Shown here: one piece after another, positions 55,489 to 64,000 of the stretch
Layout: each line of letters starts with the position of its first letter
How positions within the stretch are numbered: the stretch's first letter is position 1
DNA from: Streptococcaceae bacterium
GTDB lineage: Bacteria; Bacillota; Bacilli; Lactobacillales; Streptococcaceae
Direction: 5' to 3'
NCBI GenBank assembly: GCA_031253335.1
Contig: JAIRWF010000027.1
Span: forward strand, 1 to 64,000
DNA: 64,000 nucleotides
Notes under the pieces: model-generated
What the model was told of the DNA's origin: nothing
The model's input: only the letters and a program-made list of their open reading frames with translations
Database searches by the model: none
Program-made: the position numbers and the translations under genes

Positions 55489-55829
55489 AGCCGACTGTTT
55501 TGAAGTTGAGCTCAAATAACTGATGTGAAGCCGACTGTTTTGAAGTTGAGCTCAAATAACTGATGTGAAGCCGACTGCTTTGAAGTTGAGCAATTTAGGA
55601 AATTTAGAGGCTCTGTCGAAGACAGGTTCCTAAATTTATCTAATTGCCGAAACGTCAAGGAGGCTGAACTCAAATAACTGATGTGAAGCCGACTGTTTTG
55701 AAGTTGAGCAATTTAGGAAATTTAGAGGTTCTGTCGAAGACAGATTCCTAAATTTATCTAATTGCCGAAACGTCAAGGAGGCTGAGCTCAAATAACTGAT
55801 GTGAAGCCGACTGCGTTGGCTCAAATAGA
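55481..55829. repeat. Nested tandem repeat array
   Basis: Two 40-bp units (55481-55520, 55521-55560) and two 118-bp units (55561-55678, 55679-55796), then a decayed unit. The long units are the 40-bp unit with 78 extra bases inserted at the centre of its palindrome TTGAGCTCAA. The insert folds on itself (AATTTAGGAA/TTCCTAAATT outside, CTGTC-GAA-GACAG inside). The first unit includes the stop codon of the VOC gene. The last ends at the ribosome site of the isochorismatase gene. Confidence 0.95.
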
Positions 55830-55840
55830 ATGGAGAAAAA

Positions 55841-56371
55841 ATGAATTTAGAACACGCCGCATTACTTGAAATTGATTTGCAAAAAGGGACGCGAGCGCTC
55901 TTTAAGACCGCGATTCCTCACGATTGGGAGACATTAGTGGCAAACAACAAAGCACTGATTGAAGCTTTTGTGGCGCAAAATTTGCCAGCCTATCAGATTC
56001 ATGTGCATTTGCCAAAGCTTCTAGCGGGAGTAGCGAAGAAATTTCCTGAGTTGATTTTCCGCGACGATCGTGCGATAGATCTTGAAAAGCACGGGCCGTC
56101 GGTCATTACGCAAGCCAATGAAGATTTGGTGGCTGCGCTCAAGGCAAAAGGTGTGGATACTGTCGTCGTGGCAGGCGTTTCGACGAATAACGGTGTCATC
56201 AAAACGGCACGAGACGCGAAAAAAGAAGGTTTTACTATTATTGTCGTTGAAGATGCTTGTGCAGGGCGGGATTTGAAAGGCCATGAAGCGGCGATTCAAG
56301 AAGCTCGAGAGCTGGGAGAGGTTGTGACGACGAGCGAGCTTTTGCAGAAACTGGAGTCAAATCGTGGATAA
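55841..56371 (+). CDS. Isochorismatase-family cysteine hydrolase
   Basis: 176 residues. The fold is that of nicotinamidase/isochorismatase: Asp in ALLEIDLQKG at residue 9, Lys at about 87 (DLVAALKAKGVDTVVVAG region), and the expected Cys position near 111, where the sequence reads VVVAGVSTNNGV. A Ser/Thr stretch stands where the catalytic Cys of active hydrolases usually sits (GVxTxxCV), so activity is doubtful. A later EDACAGRDLKGHE does keep a Cys and the usual DAC motif. GGAG precedes the ATG. It stands alone between the repeat array and glyS. Confidence 0.82.
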   Translation: MNLEHAALLEIDLQKGTRALFKTAIPHDWETLVANNKALIEAFVAQNLPAYQIHVHLPKLLAGVAKKFPELIFRDDRAIDLEKHGPSVITQANEDLVAALKAKGVDTVVVAGVSTNNGVIKTARDAKKEGFTIIVVEDACAGRDLKGHEAAIQEARELGEVVTTSELLQKLESNRG

Positions 56372-56466
56372 GAAGGAATTTAAAGCGGATTTGACGACGC
56401 TTAAAGATATTTGGGCTGAAAAATTGGCGGATGAAGGACAGCAATTTTATTAAATCAAGATGAGTG

Positions 56467-56557
56467 AGAGGCTTGGGAGAAGCGTGTGAAAAATAGGAAA
56501 TTAAGCGGCGAGCTTGCTCAGCCCAAATTTTTCTTTTTTCATTCGCTTCTAGCCTCT
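56467..56557. other. Large inverted repeat before glyS
   Basis: AGAGGC and AGAAGCG on the left (56467-56484) pair with CGCTTCT and AGCCTCT on the right (56544-56557), enclosing about 60 bases with AAATTTTTCTTTTTTC. It could be a terminator-like or regulatory leader structure. I see no T-box motif for glyS. Confidence 0.5.
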
Positions 56558-56579
56558 TGAACTTAATTAAGGAGAGAAA

Positions 56580-58589
56580 ATGAGCAATTATTTATTAGAA
56601 ATTGGTTTGGAAGAGGTGCCGGCCCACTTGGTAACGCCAAGTGTGGATCAACTAGAAGAGCGCATGGCAACTTTTTTGGAGGACCATGCGGTCAAGTTTG
56701 AGCGGATTATCAAGTTTTCGACACCACGGCGTTTGGCGGTCTTGGTGGAGGGCTTGTCGGAGCTAACAGAAGCGTCGGACGAAGAAGTCAAAGGTCCTTC
56801 AGCGAAGATTGCAAAAGATACCGATGGTAACTGGACAAAAGCCATCGAAGGTTTTTCACGTGGGCAAGGCCTGACGCCAGATGACTTGGTCTTGAAAGGT
56901 GATTATTATTTTGCCCAAAAACATATTGCAGGGCAGCCTGTGGCAGATGTCTTGACGGCAGTTGGAACGGACGTCGTTGAAAAGATGACCTTTTCGACCT
57001 ACATGAAGTGGGGAAATGAAAGCCTGCTGTATGTGCGGCCGATTCAATGGTTGGTGTCTCTCCTGGATAGTAAAGTCGTGCCTTTCCAGATTTTGGATGT
57101 GGTTGCGGGGCGGAATTCGCGGGGGCATCGCTTCTTGGCAAATAATGAGCAGATTCCGATTGTGGCGGCGCATTTGTATGATTTGGCGCTGGAGCGGGCG
57201 AATGTGATTGCCTATGCGCCTGCGCGCAAGATGATTATTGCGCAGCAGATTTTCCATATTGCGGATGATAAGGGCTGGGCGGTGGAGTTGCACGATGATT
57301 TGCTGGAAGAAGTCAATAATATTGTGGAATATCCGACGGCCTTTTACGGAAAGTTTGATGCGAAATATCTCGAAGTTCCTGCGGAGGTCTTGATTACCTC
57401 GATGCGCGATAATCAGCGCTATTTTGAGGTTTATGATGCTGCTGGCCATTTGCAGCCGAATTTTGTATCGGTGCGTGACGGGAATGTGGAACACATTGAA
57501 AATGTCATTGCAGGGAACGAAAAGGTCTTAATTGCACGTCTGGAGGACGCGAAATTTTTCTGGGAGGAAGATCAAAAACTCAGCATTGATGATTTGGTCG
57601 CAAAATTGCAGAACGTGACCTTCCATGCAAAGATTGGCTCTTTAAGCGAGCACATGGCGCGTGTGAAGGTGCTTGCACTGGAGCTGGCTGAGAAATTAAA
57701 TTTGAAATCTAAGAAATCAGATATTGAGCGGGTAGCAGCTATTTATAAATTTGACTTGCTCACAGGCATGGTTGATGAGTTTGATGAGCTGCAAGGCGTC
57801 ATGGGTGAAAAATATGCGCGTCTTTCTGGTGAGCCTGAAGCTGTGTCTGTTGCGATTCGAGAGCATTATATGCCAACGTCGGCAGAAGGCGACTTGCCTG
57901 AAACGGAGCTTGGGGCTTTACTTGCGGTGGCGGATAAACTGGATAGCGTGAAGAGCTTCTTTGCGGCGGGATTGATTCCAAGCGGCTCGAACGACCCTTA
58001 TGCATTGCGACGCGCGACAACAGGGATTATCCGAATTTTGGAGAAGTTTGGTTGGCATGTAGATTGGGCTGATTTGACGGATTCGCAAGAGATTTTGGAC
58101 TTTACGCTGGATCGAGTCAAGAAAATGGCACAAGACCGCGGCTTACGTTTTGATTTCATTGAGGCAGCACTTGCGCAGCCTGTCTTTGATGTGGTCAATA
58201 TGCTTGAGATGGCGCGAATTCTCGACAGTCACAAGGGACATCCGCCATTTAAAACCACAATGGAAGCTGTGACGCGCGTGAATAATATTTTAAGTAAAAA
58301 TCATACGGATGCGAATGTTGACGAAAGCCTTTTCCAAGAGGCGGAAGAAACGGTGCTCTATCAAGCTTTGCAACCTGCAAAAGCAAGCTTTGCAAGTTTG
58401 TCTTTAGAAGATAAATTCCGCACCACGGTGCATACCCTGGCTGCGCCGATCAATGCTTATTTTGAAGCGGTCATGGTGCTAGCGGACGATGAGAAGCAAA
58501 AAGCTAATCACTTGGCACTTCTCCAAGAAGTCGCTAACTTGACCTCTCAGCTCGGGGATTTATCGAAAGTGAATACAAAGGATTTGTAA
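56580..58589 (+). CDS. glyS: Glycyl-tRNA synthetase beta subunit
   Basis: tRNA-binding subunit of glycyl-tRNA synthetase, 669 residues. It begins YLLEIGLEEVPAHLV, carries FSTPRRLAVL near residue 47, and has an HD-like middle domain. Near the C-terminus (DPYALRRATTGIIRIL at about 473) and in the anticodon-binding region it matches the family. AAGGAG lies eight bases before the ATG. It is separated from glyQ by three genes and a repeat array and has no visible T-box, so the two subunits may not be regulated together. ynzC follows one base after its stop. Confidence 0.96.
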   Translation: MSNYLLEIGLEEVPAHLVTPSVDQLEERMATFLEDHAVKFERIIKFSTPRRLAVLVEGLSELTEASDEEVKGPSAKIAKDTDGNWTKAIEGFSRGQGLTPDDLVLKGDYYFAQKHIAGQPVADVLTAVGTDVVEKMTFSTYMKWGNESLLYVRPIQWLVSLLDSKVVPFQILDVVAGRNSRGHRFLANNEQIPIVAAHLYDLALERANVIAYAPARKMIIAQQIFHIADDKGWAVELHDDLLEEVNNIVEYPTAFYGKFDAKYLEVPAEVLITSMRDNQRYFEVYDAAGHLQPNFVSVRDGNVEHIENVIAGNEKVLIARLEDAKFFWEEDQKLSIDDLVAKLQNVTFHAKIGSLSEHMARVKVLALELAEKLNLKSKKSDIERVAAIYKFDLLTGMVDEFDELQGVMGEKYARLSGEPEAVSVAIREHYMPTSAEGDLPETELGALLAVADKLDSVKSFFAAGLIPSGSNDPYALRRATTGIIRILEKFGWHVDWADLTDSQEILDFTLDRVKKMAQDRGLRFDFIEAALAQPVFDVVNMLEMARILDSHKGHPPFKTTMEAVTRVNNILSKNHTDANVDESLFQEAEETVLYQALQPAKASFASLSLEDKFRTTVHTLAAPINAYFEAVMVLADDEKQKANHLALLQEVANLTSQLGDLSKVNTKDL

Positions 58590-58590
58590 A

Positions 58591-58785
58591 ATGGCTGTCA
58601 CGAAGGAACAAATTACCAGGATCAATGAACTGGCACACAAGCAAAAGTCAGAAGTTGGATTGACTGATGATGAGCGCGCGGAGCAACAGGTGCTTCGTCA
58701 GATGTATTTGGATGCGGTGAAAGAGAGCTTCAAGGCAGAGCTTGACAATATTGAACTCGTGGATGATGAGGGCGCAAAGAGTTGA
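58591..58785 (+). CDS. DUF896 (YnzC-like) protein
   Basis: 64 residues, two long helices: ITRINELAHKQKSEVGLTDDE, then RAEQQVLRQMYLDAVKESFKAELDNI. It matches the small DUF896 family (B. subtilis YnzC/YneU), linked to SOS or stress but of unknown activity. AAGGA lies within the end of glyS eight bases before the ATG, so it is coupled to glyS. Confidence 0.9.
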   Translation: MAVTKEQITRINELAHKQKSEVGLTDDERAEQQVLRQMYLDAVKESFKAELDNIELVDDEGAKS

Positions 58786-58810
58786 AAAATGTCGGAAAAG
58801 ATGTTAGAAT
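58782..58810 (+). promoter_or_regulatory. efp promoter
   Basis: TTGAAA (58782-58787), 17 bases, TAGAAT (58805-58810) with an upstream TG. It overlaps the stop codon of the DUF896 gene. Confidence 0.65.
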
Positions 58811-58844
58811 AGCTTGAATACTTTTAGAAACAAAGGAGACCAGA

Positions 58845-59402
58845 ATGGTTGCAGCACATGAATTAAAAGCGGGAATGACTTTTTTGAATGGGGATAAATT
58901 GCTTCGCGTTGTCGAGGCGTCTCACCACAAGCCTGGTAAGGGCAATACCATTATGCGTATGAAGTTGCGTGATGTCAGAACAGGTAGTGTGTTTGATGAT
59001 ACTTATCGTCCTGAAGATAAGTTTGATCAGGCCGTGATTGAGACGGTCAATGCGCAATATCTTTATAATCAAGATGGGACTGCCTTTTTCATGAACAATG
59101 AAACCTATGAGCAGTACGAAATACCGCTTGCTAACGTTGAGCATGAACTGTTGTTCGTCTTGGAAAATACGGATGTGAAGATTCAGTTTTATGGGACGGA
59201 AGTCATCGGGATTCAGCTACCAACGACGGTTGAATTGACCGTCAAAGACACACAGCCATCTCTGAAAGGTGCGACAGTGACGGGCTCAGGGAAACCTGCG
59301 ACGATGGAAACGGGTCTTGTGGTGAATGTTCCAGACTTTATCGAAGTTGGACAGAAGCTTGTCATCAATACGGAGACAGGCGAATACTCAAAACGCGCCT
59401 AA
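58845..59402 (+). CDS. efp: Elongation factor P
   Basis: Translation factor that rescues ribosomes stalled on polyproline. It has 185 residues and three beta-barrel domains. The tip Lys that may be modified is in HHKPGKGN near residue 29-34. [29 protein letters not shown] matches the domain III signature. AAAGGAG is seven bases before the ATG. The order efp-asp23-nusB is typical of Streptococcaceae. Confidence 0.97.
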   Translation: MVAAHELKAGMTFLNGDKLLRVVEASHHKPGKGNTIMRMKLRDVRTGSVFDDTYRPEDKFDQAVIETVNAQYLYNQDGTAFFMNNETYEQYEIPLANVEHELLFVLENTDVKIQFYGTEVIGIQLPTTVELTVKDTQPSLKGATVTGSGKPATMETGLVVNVPDFIEVGQKLVINTETGEYSKRA

Positions 59403-59431
59403 GGGTGCGCATGCGGGGTGAAGGAGAAGAT

Positions 59432-59824
59432 ATGGCGACAGATACAGAGTTGGGCGAAATTGTCATTGCACCTGAAGTACTTGAGGTAATCATCGGAATT
59501 GCAGCTTCTAAGGTCGATGGCGTGCATAGTCTGCGCAATAAGCGCAATCTCACGGGCGTCAACAAGCGTTCTGAGGGACGTGGCGTCTATGTAGAAAACA
59601 TTGATGGCAAAGTGGTTGCGGACTTGTATGTTTATCTCACAGCAGGGATAAAAGTGCCCAAGGTAGCGAGCGATATTCAGCGTGAGGTGAAAGGTGTCGT
59701 GAGCCGAATGACCGATGTTGTGATTGACGAGGTCAATATTCACGTGCTTGAGATTTTGCCTTCTAGTGAAGAGAAACCGGAGTTTGATGATTTGTTCAAG
59801 GAAGGCTTCTTTGATGTCGAGTGA
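59432..59824 (+). CDS. Asp23/Gls24 family envelope stress protein
   Basis: 130 residues with the conserved GEIVIAPEVLEVIIGIAASKVDGVHSL, then YVYLTAGIKVPKVASDIQREVKGVV and VIDEVNIHVLEIL. These cytoplasmic proteins sit near the membrane and are linked to envelope and alkaline stress. ATG 59432 was chosen because AAGGAGAAG precedes it; the open frame extends to 59405 without a ribosome site. It overlaps nusB by 11 bases. Confidence 0.92.
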   Translation: MATDTELGEIVIAPEVLEVIIGIAASKVDGVHSLRNKRNLTGVNKRSEGRGVYVENIDGKVVADLYVYLTAGIKVPKVASDIQREVKGVVSRMTDVVIDEVNIHVLEILPSSEEKPEFDDLFKEGFFDVE

Positions 59825-60260
59825 GGCTCTGGCTTCCGAGGGTCGAAAGTTGACCCAGCATGAAATCCGTCAGCAGGCTTTGCAGGCGCTTTTTATGTTA
59901 GACGCACGAGAGGACAAGACGCCATCACAGGCGATTTCTTTTGTGACGCGGCTCGAAAATCCCGAAGATGAGAGCTTGGAGACACCGGCATTTTTGGATA
60001 GCTTGGTGCTAGGGACCTGGGGAGAAATGGCCGAGATTGATGCTTGGCTGCGCTTGCATTTGACGGCTGAGTGGGATTTGATGCGGCTGACGGGTGTGGA
60101 ACGCAGCATCTTGCGGCTTGGCGCTTATGAAATGCGTGCGGGCAATACACCGCCGAAGGTGGCACTTGATGAGGCGCTGAATCTCGCTCATGATTTCTCG
60201 GATGAGCGTGCAGTGAAGCTGATTAATGGAGTCTTGACGCAGATAATAACTGAAAAATAA
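59814..60260 (+). CDS. nusB: Transcription antitermination protein NusB
   Basis: 148-residue helical factor that, with NusE (S10), supports rRNA antitermination. Typical pieces are LTQHEIRQQALQALFMLD at the start, LTGVERSILRLGAYEM near residue 92, TPPKVALDEALNLAHDFSDERAVKLINGVL at the end. The ATG at 59814 lies inside the Asp23 gene with AAGGAAGG upstream. It is followed by a cluster of palindromic terminators. Confidence 0.95.
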   Translation: MSSEALASEGRKLTQHEIRQQALQALFMLDAREDKTPSQAISFVTRLENPEDESLETPAFLDSLVLGTWGEMAEIDAWLRLHLTAEWDLMRLTGVERSILRLGAYEMRAGNTPPKVALDEALNLAHDFSDERAVKLINGVLTQIITEK

Positions 60261-60264
60261 GCGC

Positions 60265-60441
60265 TGTCAAATTTGATGGCCTTTTTGTTATCTGAATTTT
60301 ACAGCTGTCATTTTTGACAGTCTTTTTTGTGGTTATTTTTGAGGGAATCAGATTTGACGAACGGGGATTTTGAGCTATTTTTTTGGCTGTCAAATTTGAC
60401 AGTCTTTTTTTGTCTGATTTTGACACTTATCAAATTTGACA
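60265..60441. terminator. Cluster of palindromic terminators after nusB
   Basis: Four copies or near-copies of TGTCAAATTTGACA lie in 180 bases (60265, 60306, 60388, 60428). Two are directly followed by TCTTTTTT (60320 and 60402), so they act as short-stem terminators (CTGTCA/TGACAG). The others lack the T run. No gene lies here. Confidence 0.75.
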
Positions 60442-60463
60442 AGGGTAAGAAATTGGTAAATTT

Positions 60464-60862
60464 AGGGCGTGTCTATCTCCGCCACTTGTGTCGGGCTGTC
60501 CCTCTGATAACCCTACGAGCATCGCTGTAAGGTGCAGACCGCACCAACAGACGTCCTTCGCTAAGGCGCAGACCGCACCTAGTCGAGCCGCAAAAACCGG
60601 GTGCTTTTGCTTGCTTGGACGACTCGTCCAAGGTGGTAGATAAAGACTTGTGAAGCAAGTCCCAGCCCGCTTCAAGGTAAAGAATGAAACAAGCGAAGCT
60701 TGTGTCTCCCAAAAGCTCAGCTCCCCGTTCATAAACTCGGTGTTTACACCGAGCGAGGGAGCGTGGCTAGACAAAAAAGCAGGGAGTTGCCATGCGACTT
60801 GCCAGCTTTGCTGGCTTAGCGAGCATGGACAGCGCAGCGCAGCGCAAAGCGCGGAGTTAGAG
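60464..60862. repeat. Hairpin-rich interspersed repeat, copy B
   Basis: Same element as at 26880-27200: nearly identical first 140 bases (GGGCGTGTCTATCTCCGC start) and last 90 bases. The ends are inverted (CTATCTCCGC at 60473, GCGGAGTTAG at 60851). The middle is different and longer. It holds perfect hairpins CTTGGACGACTCGTCCAAG, CAAGCGAAGCTTG and CTCGGTGTTTACACCGAG. No gene is visible. Confidence 0.88.
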
Positions 60863-60916
60863 GAAACCTTTATCGTTTTTACAATTCGCAACTGTGCATT
60901 TTCAAAGGAAAAGCGC

Positions 60917-60947
60917 TATAATAAATTTGTAATTGTAAACGCTTTCA
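60917..60947 (+). promoter_or_regulatory. malQ promoter with cre site
   Basis: TATAAT (60917-60922) is followed by TGTAAACGCTTTCA (60934-60947), a full match to the cre consensus WTGNAARCGNWWWCA core bound by CcpA. Placed just after the RNA start, it should repress malQ-glgC on good carbon sources. The -35 is weak. Confidence 0.85.
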
Positions 60948-61004
60948 TAATTGAATTTGTTGAACGAGATACCTGCAAAAACCACAGGTAGAAAGGAGTC
61001 CACT

Positions 61005-63023
61005 ATGGCCGAAAATTTTAGAATTAGTCCGTATGGAGACAAGCCCTATCACACGGGGACTGCAATCCCTGTTTTTTCCTTACGCAGTCAGCATTCTGCA
61101 GGTGTCGGGCAGTTTAGTGATTTAAAGGCCTTCGCAGATTATTTAGCAGCAACAGGACAGGATGTTCTGCAACTTTTACCGATTAATGATACGACGACCT
61201 ACATGGATTGGCGAGATAGCTATCCCTATCGCTCGGTGAGCGTCTTTGCCTTACACCCGATTTATTTGGATATTGAGCCGTTTTTACCACAGCTTTCTGT
61301 CAAAGATGCAGCGCATTATGTCAAAGAAGCAAAGGCCTTAAATGACCTTCCTGAAGTAGATTACGAGGCGTCTCTTGCGCTCAAGTGGAACTATGCGACA
61401 CTTGCTTTTGAGGCTATGTTTTCTTCTGTCAAATCTGACAAGGCCTATCAAGACTTTGTCAAAGCACGGGAATTCTGGCTCAAACCATACGCAATTTTCT
61501 GTTACTTGAGAGACACACTAAAAACTGCTGATTTCAGCCAATGGGGTAACTTTGTCAAATTTGACAGCAGCACCTATGACATCTTAAAGGCCTCTGGGAC
61601 TGAAAACTTCGAAAACTACTACAATCTCCAGCTCTTTGTCCAATATGAACTTCATGTACAGCTTTCAGAATCGGTTGCTTATGCACATAGTCTTGGCATC
61701 GCAATTAAAGGTGACATCGGTATTGGCATCGCCCATGACTCTGCGGATGCCTGGTCCAATCCAGCTCTCTACCACATGGATATGTCTGCAGGTGCACCGC
61801 CAGACGTCTTTAGCGAATCCGGCCAAAACTGGGGCTTTCCAACCTACAATTGGGAAGAAATGGCCAAGGATGATTACGCCTGGTGGAAAGCTCGCTTGAG
61901 CACTATGAGCCAGTACTTCGACGCTTATCGACTTGATCACATCTTAGGCTTCTTTCGTATCTGGGAAATCCCGAAGACCTCTGTACGAGGCCTCTTGGGT
62001 CAATTCTCTCCAGCCATCGGCTTGACACCTGAAGAAATTGAAAACTACTACGGCATTCCACTGCGTGCCTGGGGCGAAGATCGCTTCACAAAGCCTTTTA
62101 TTAAAGATTGGGTCATTGACGAAATTTTTGGCCGTGACGAACGCGACCGTATCATCCAAAGCTACTTGACCTATAGTGGCAGTGGCAATTATGCCTTGGC
62201 TTCAAAATTCGATACCGAGGTAAAGGTCGAAAAAGTTGCAGAGGAAGCGGATAAACACGGCCTCTACCAACTTCTTGAAAATATCATTTTCTTAAAAGAC
62301 CACAGAGAGCCCGACCGCTACCACCCTCGTATCAAACTTTTTGAGACCTCAAGCTACCGTGAGTTTGGTGACGCCTACCGCAAGAAGCTCTACACCCTCT
62401 ACGAAGTCTATTATTATCAACGCAACAATGACTTCTGGCAACAAGAAGCGCTTAAGAAGCTTCCTGTCTTAACCCAAGCCACTGACATGCTCCCGTGTGG
62501 CGAAGACCTTGGCATGGTACCAGACAATGTGCCAGACACCATGTGGCAGCTGAAAATTCTCCGCCTCATCCTGGAGCGTATGCCGGCAGATGATAGCTTT
62601 GTCAATAGCTTCGAGTTTGCGCCTTACCTCTCGGTCTTGACGACCTCCTCACACGACACCTCAAACCTCCGCGCCTTTTGGTGGGAAGACCGCGCTTATA
62701 CACAGCGTTATTACAATGAAATTATGGGCTGGGAGGGAGCCGCACCAAACGATGCCACACCAGAAATCATCCAAAACATTGTGGGACGCGCATTGAACTC
62801 CCCTGCGATGATTGTGAGCTTGCCTTTATCGGACTGGCTTGCCCTCACGCAAAATGAAAGACGAGACGATCCGCTTGCTGAGCGTATCAACGTCCCTGAC
62901 GAACCCTTCCACTATTGGCGCTACCGGATGCACCTGACGATTGAAGACCTTCTTGAAAACACTGGCTTTACCACGTTCCTCAAAGACTTCATCGCAGCAA
63001 GTCGTCGCATCGCAACAAAATAA
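61005..63023 (+). CDS. malQ: 4-alpha-glucanotransferase
   Basis: GH77 amylomaltase that rearranges alpha-1,4-glucans from maltodextrin or glycogen. It has 672 residues. Motifs are SVFALHPIYLD near residue 78, IAIKGDIGIGIAHDSADAW near 235, FDAYRLDHILGFFRIWEIP (catalytic Asp) near 305, CGEDLGMVPDNVP (catalytic Glu) near 505 and TTSSHDTSNLRAFWWE near 545. AAAGGAG is eight bases before ATG 61005; the frame is open to 60951 without a ribosome site. Two copies of the window's palindrome (61427, 61553) lie where codon third positions change. Confidence 0.96.
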   Translation: MAENFRISPYGDKPYHTGTAIPVFSLRSQHSAGVGQFSDLKAFADYLAATGQDVLQLLPINDTTTYMDWRDSYPYRSVSVFALHPIYLDIEPFLPQLSVKDAAHYVKEAKALNDLPEVDYEASLALKWNYATLAFEAMFSSVKSDKAYQDFVKAREFWLKPYAIFCYLRDTLKTADFSQWGNFVKFDSSTYDILKASGTENFENYYNLQLFVQYELHVQLSESVAYAHSLGIAIKGDIGIGIAHDSADAWSNPALYHMDMSAGAPPDVFSESGQNWGFPTYNWEEMAKDDYAWWKARLSTMSQYFDAYRLDHILGFFRIWEIPKTSVRGLLGQFSPAIGLTPEEIENYYGIPLRAWGEDRFTKPFIKDWVIDEIFGRDERDRIIQSYLTYSGSGNYALASKFDTEVKVEKVAEEADKHGLYQLLENIIFLKDHREPDRYHPRIKLFETSSYREFGDAYRKKLYTLYEVYYYQRNNDFWQQEALKKLPVLTQATDMLPCGEDLGMVPDNVPDTMWQLKILRLILERMPADDSFVNSFEFAPYLSVLTTSSHDTSNLRAFWWEDRAYTQRYYNEIMGWEGAAPNDATPEIIQNIVGRALNSPAMIVSLPLSDWLALTQNERRDDPLAERINVPDEPFHYWRYRMHLTIEDLLENTGFTTFLKDFIAASRRIATK

Positions 63024-63100
63024 AATACGAGAAAGGAGTAACTGCTCATTACACATGAGGCTGCCTAGCAGCAGAGCCTAGCTCTCAGTGACACATCACT
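63024..63100 (+). other. Structured malQ-glgC spacer
   Basis: A good ribosome site (GAAAGGAG, 63031-63038) is followed not by glgC but by an eight-codon frame (63053-63079). That frame lies in a hairpin region (GAGGCTGCCTAGCAGC, AGCCTAGCTCT). No ribosome site lies next to the glgC ATG. Confidence 0.5.
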
Positions 63101-64000
63101 ATGCCAACCAATGAAATGCTCGCCTTGATCCTCGCAGGGGGCCAAGGCACCCGCTTAGGAAAATTAACCAAAGACGTCGCGAAACCCGCCGTTCCCTTTG
63201 GAGGCCGTTACCGCATCATCGACTTTGCCCTCTCCAACTGTGCCAACTCTGGTATCAAAACAGTCGGTGTTATCACACAGTACCAACCCCTAGCTCTCAA
63301 TGCTCATATTGGAAACGGGGCTCCTTGGGGACTTGACGGGATTAACTCAGGGGTGACGATTTTGCAACCTTATAGCTCCACCGAAGGCTCCAAATGGTTT
63401 GAAGGCACCTCACACGCCATTTATCAAAATATCGACTACATCGACCAGCAAGACCCAGACTACGTCCTCATCCTCTCGGGTGATCACATCTACAAGATGG
63501 ACTATGAGGCGATGCTCGAAGAGCACAAAAAGAAAAATGCGGATCTCACCGTCTCTGTCATGGAAGTCCCTCTCAAAGAAGCCAGTCGCTTTGGCATCAT
63601 GAACATTGACGAAAACGATCGCATCATCGAGTTTGATGAAAAGCCCGCTGAGCCAAAGAGCAATCTCGCCAGTATGGGAATTTACATCTTCAGCTGGAAG
63701 CGGCTCCGCGAGGTCCTTGTCAACGGCTATAACAAGGGTGTTGCCATGGAAGACTTCGGGAACAATGTCATTCCAAGCTATATCGAGTCTGGCGACAATG
63801 TCTTTGTCTATCGCTTTAGCGGTTATTGGAAAGATGTCGGAACGATTGAGAGCTTGCATGAGTCCAATATGGAGTTCTTGAGCCGCGACAACGAGCTCAA
63901 CATCTATGATAAAACCTGGCGCATCTATAGCCGTAATGACATCTCAACCCCGCACTACATCACTGCAAAAGCGCATGTGCACAATGCTATGATTGGGGAT
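63101..64000 (+). CDS. glgC: Glucose-1-phosphate adenylyltransferase (3'-truncated)
   Basis: ADP-glucose pyrophosphorylase, first step of glycogen synthesis. The first 300 residues are present and the frame runs off the window. [29 protein letters not shown] holds the nucleotide-binding motif; [11 protein letters not shown] and FGIMNIDEN (catalytic Asp and substrate site) follow, with [12 protein letters not shown] near 248. An in-frame TGA at 63089 fixes the ATG at 63101. No ribosome site is adjacent. It is probably co-transcribed with malQ, and glgD, glgA and glgP would be expected next. Confidence 0.96.
   Translation, partial: MPTNEMLALILAGGQGTRLGKLTKDVAKPAVPFGGRYRIIDFALSNCANSGIKTVGVITQYQPLALNAHIGNGAPWGLDGINSGVTILQPYSSTEGSKWFEGTSHAIYQNIDYIDQQDPDYVLILSGDHIYKMDYEAMLEEHKKKNADLTVSVMEVPLKEASRFGIMNIDENDRIIEFDEKPAEPKSNLASMGIYIFSWKRLREVLVNGYNKGVAMEDFGNNVIPSYIESGDNVFVYRFSGYWKDVGTIESLHESNMEFLSRDNELNIYDKTWRIYSRNDISTPHYITAKAHVHNAMIGD

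Noticed and set aside
56364-56453. 29-codon frame starting with GTG at the end of the isochorismatase gene
   Set aside because: There is no ribosome site and no conserved features; it may be a remnant, but I cannot support it as a gene.
60951-61004. Upstream extension of malQ
   Set aside because: The extra 18 codons have no ribosome site, while AAAGGAG fits the ATG at 61005 and the usual N-terminus.

Overview
The window looks like part of a low-to-moderate G+C Firmicute chromosome, most likely Streptococcaceae close to Lactococcus. The support is gene content and order: serCAB, pyc, clpP and clpE with CtsR boxes, rex, smc after rnc, ffh, a glycine T-box before glyQ, malQ-glgC with a cre site, and a type II-A CRISPR-Cas locus with csn2. 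The species cannot be named from the sequence alone. G+C was judged by eye and not computed.

Layout. 1-12.8 kb: the end of a PTS sugar permease, a broken small membrane gene, serine biosynthesis (serC-serA-serB), exonuclease III, an MFS transporter, a CorA-like magnesium transporter, pyruvate carboxylase and clpP. 12.8-22.3 kb: the CRISPR-Cas9 region. cas9 is split by a one-base deletion and preceded by a structured leader. Between cas9 and cas1 lie a mazEF pair, an HTH gene with a nonsense codon, a Fic gene and a par/Fst-like type I toxin-antitoxin locus. A tracrRNA gene runs on the minus strand, head-to-head with cas1-cas2-csn2, and a three-spacer array follows. 22.3-35 kb: uvrA, an AEC permease, rnc, a hairpin-rich interspersed repeat, smc, two membrane-associated genes, ffh and an L,D-transpeptidase. 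35-38.6 kb: an AT-rich accessory island with a second candidate type I toxin-antitoxin pair, an (ATT)11 tract and a serine-rich secreted protein with a KxYKxGKxW-type signal. 38.7-53 kb: azlCD, clpE, rex, an ABC-F ATPase, dnaD-nth-trmK-nif3, a lipoprotein nuclease and several conserved housekeeping or hypothetical genes. 53-64 kb: a T-box, glyQ and glyS separated by unrelated genes and a tandem repeat, then efp-asp23-nusB, a second copy of the hairpin-rich repeat, malQ and the start of glgC.

Four things stand out. First, the tracrRNA carries an extra hairpin between the two arms of its anti-repeat. Second, at least 14 genes have a -10 box placed only 6-10 bases before the start codon, mostly with no Shine-Dalgarno sequence, which suggests widespread leaderless transcription. 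Third, the palindrome TGTCAAATTTGACA is strongly over-represented, inside genes as well as at promoters and terminators. Fourth, a family of nested-hairpin elements shows compensatory changes in its stems. All functional statements are inferred from sequence; no database search was possible.
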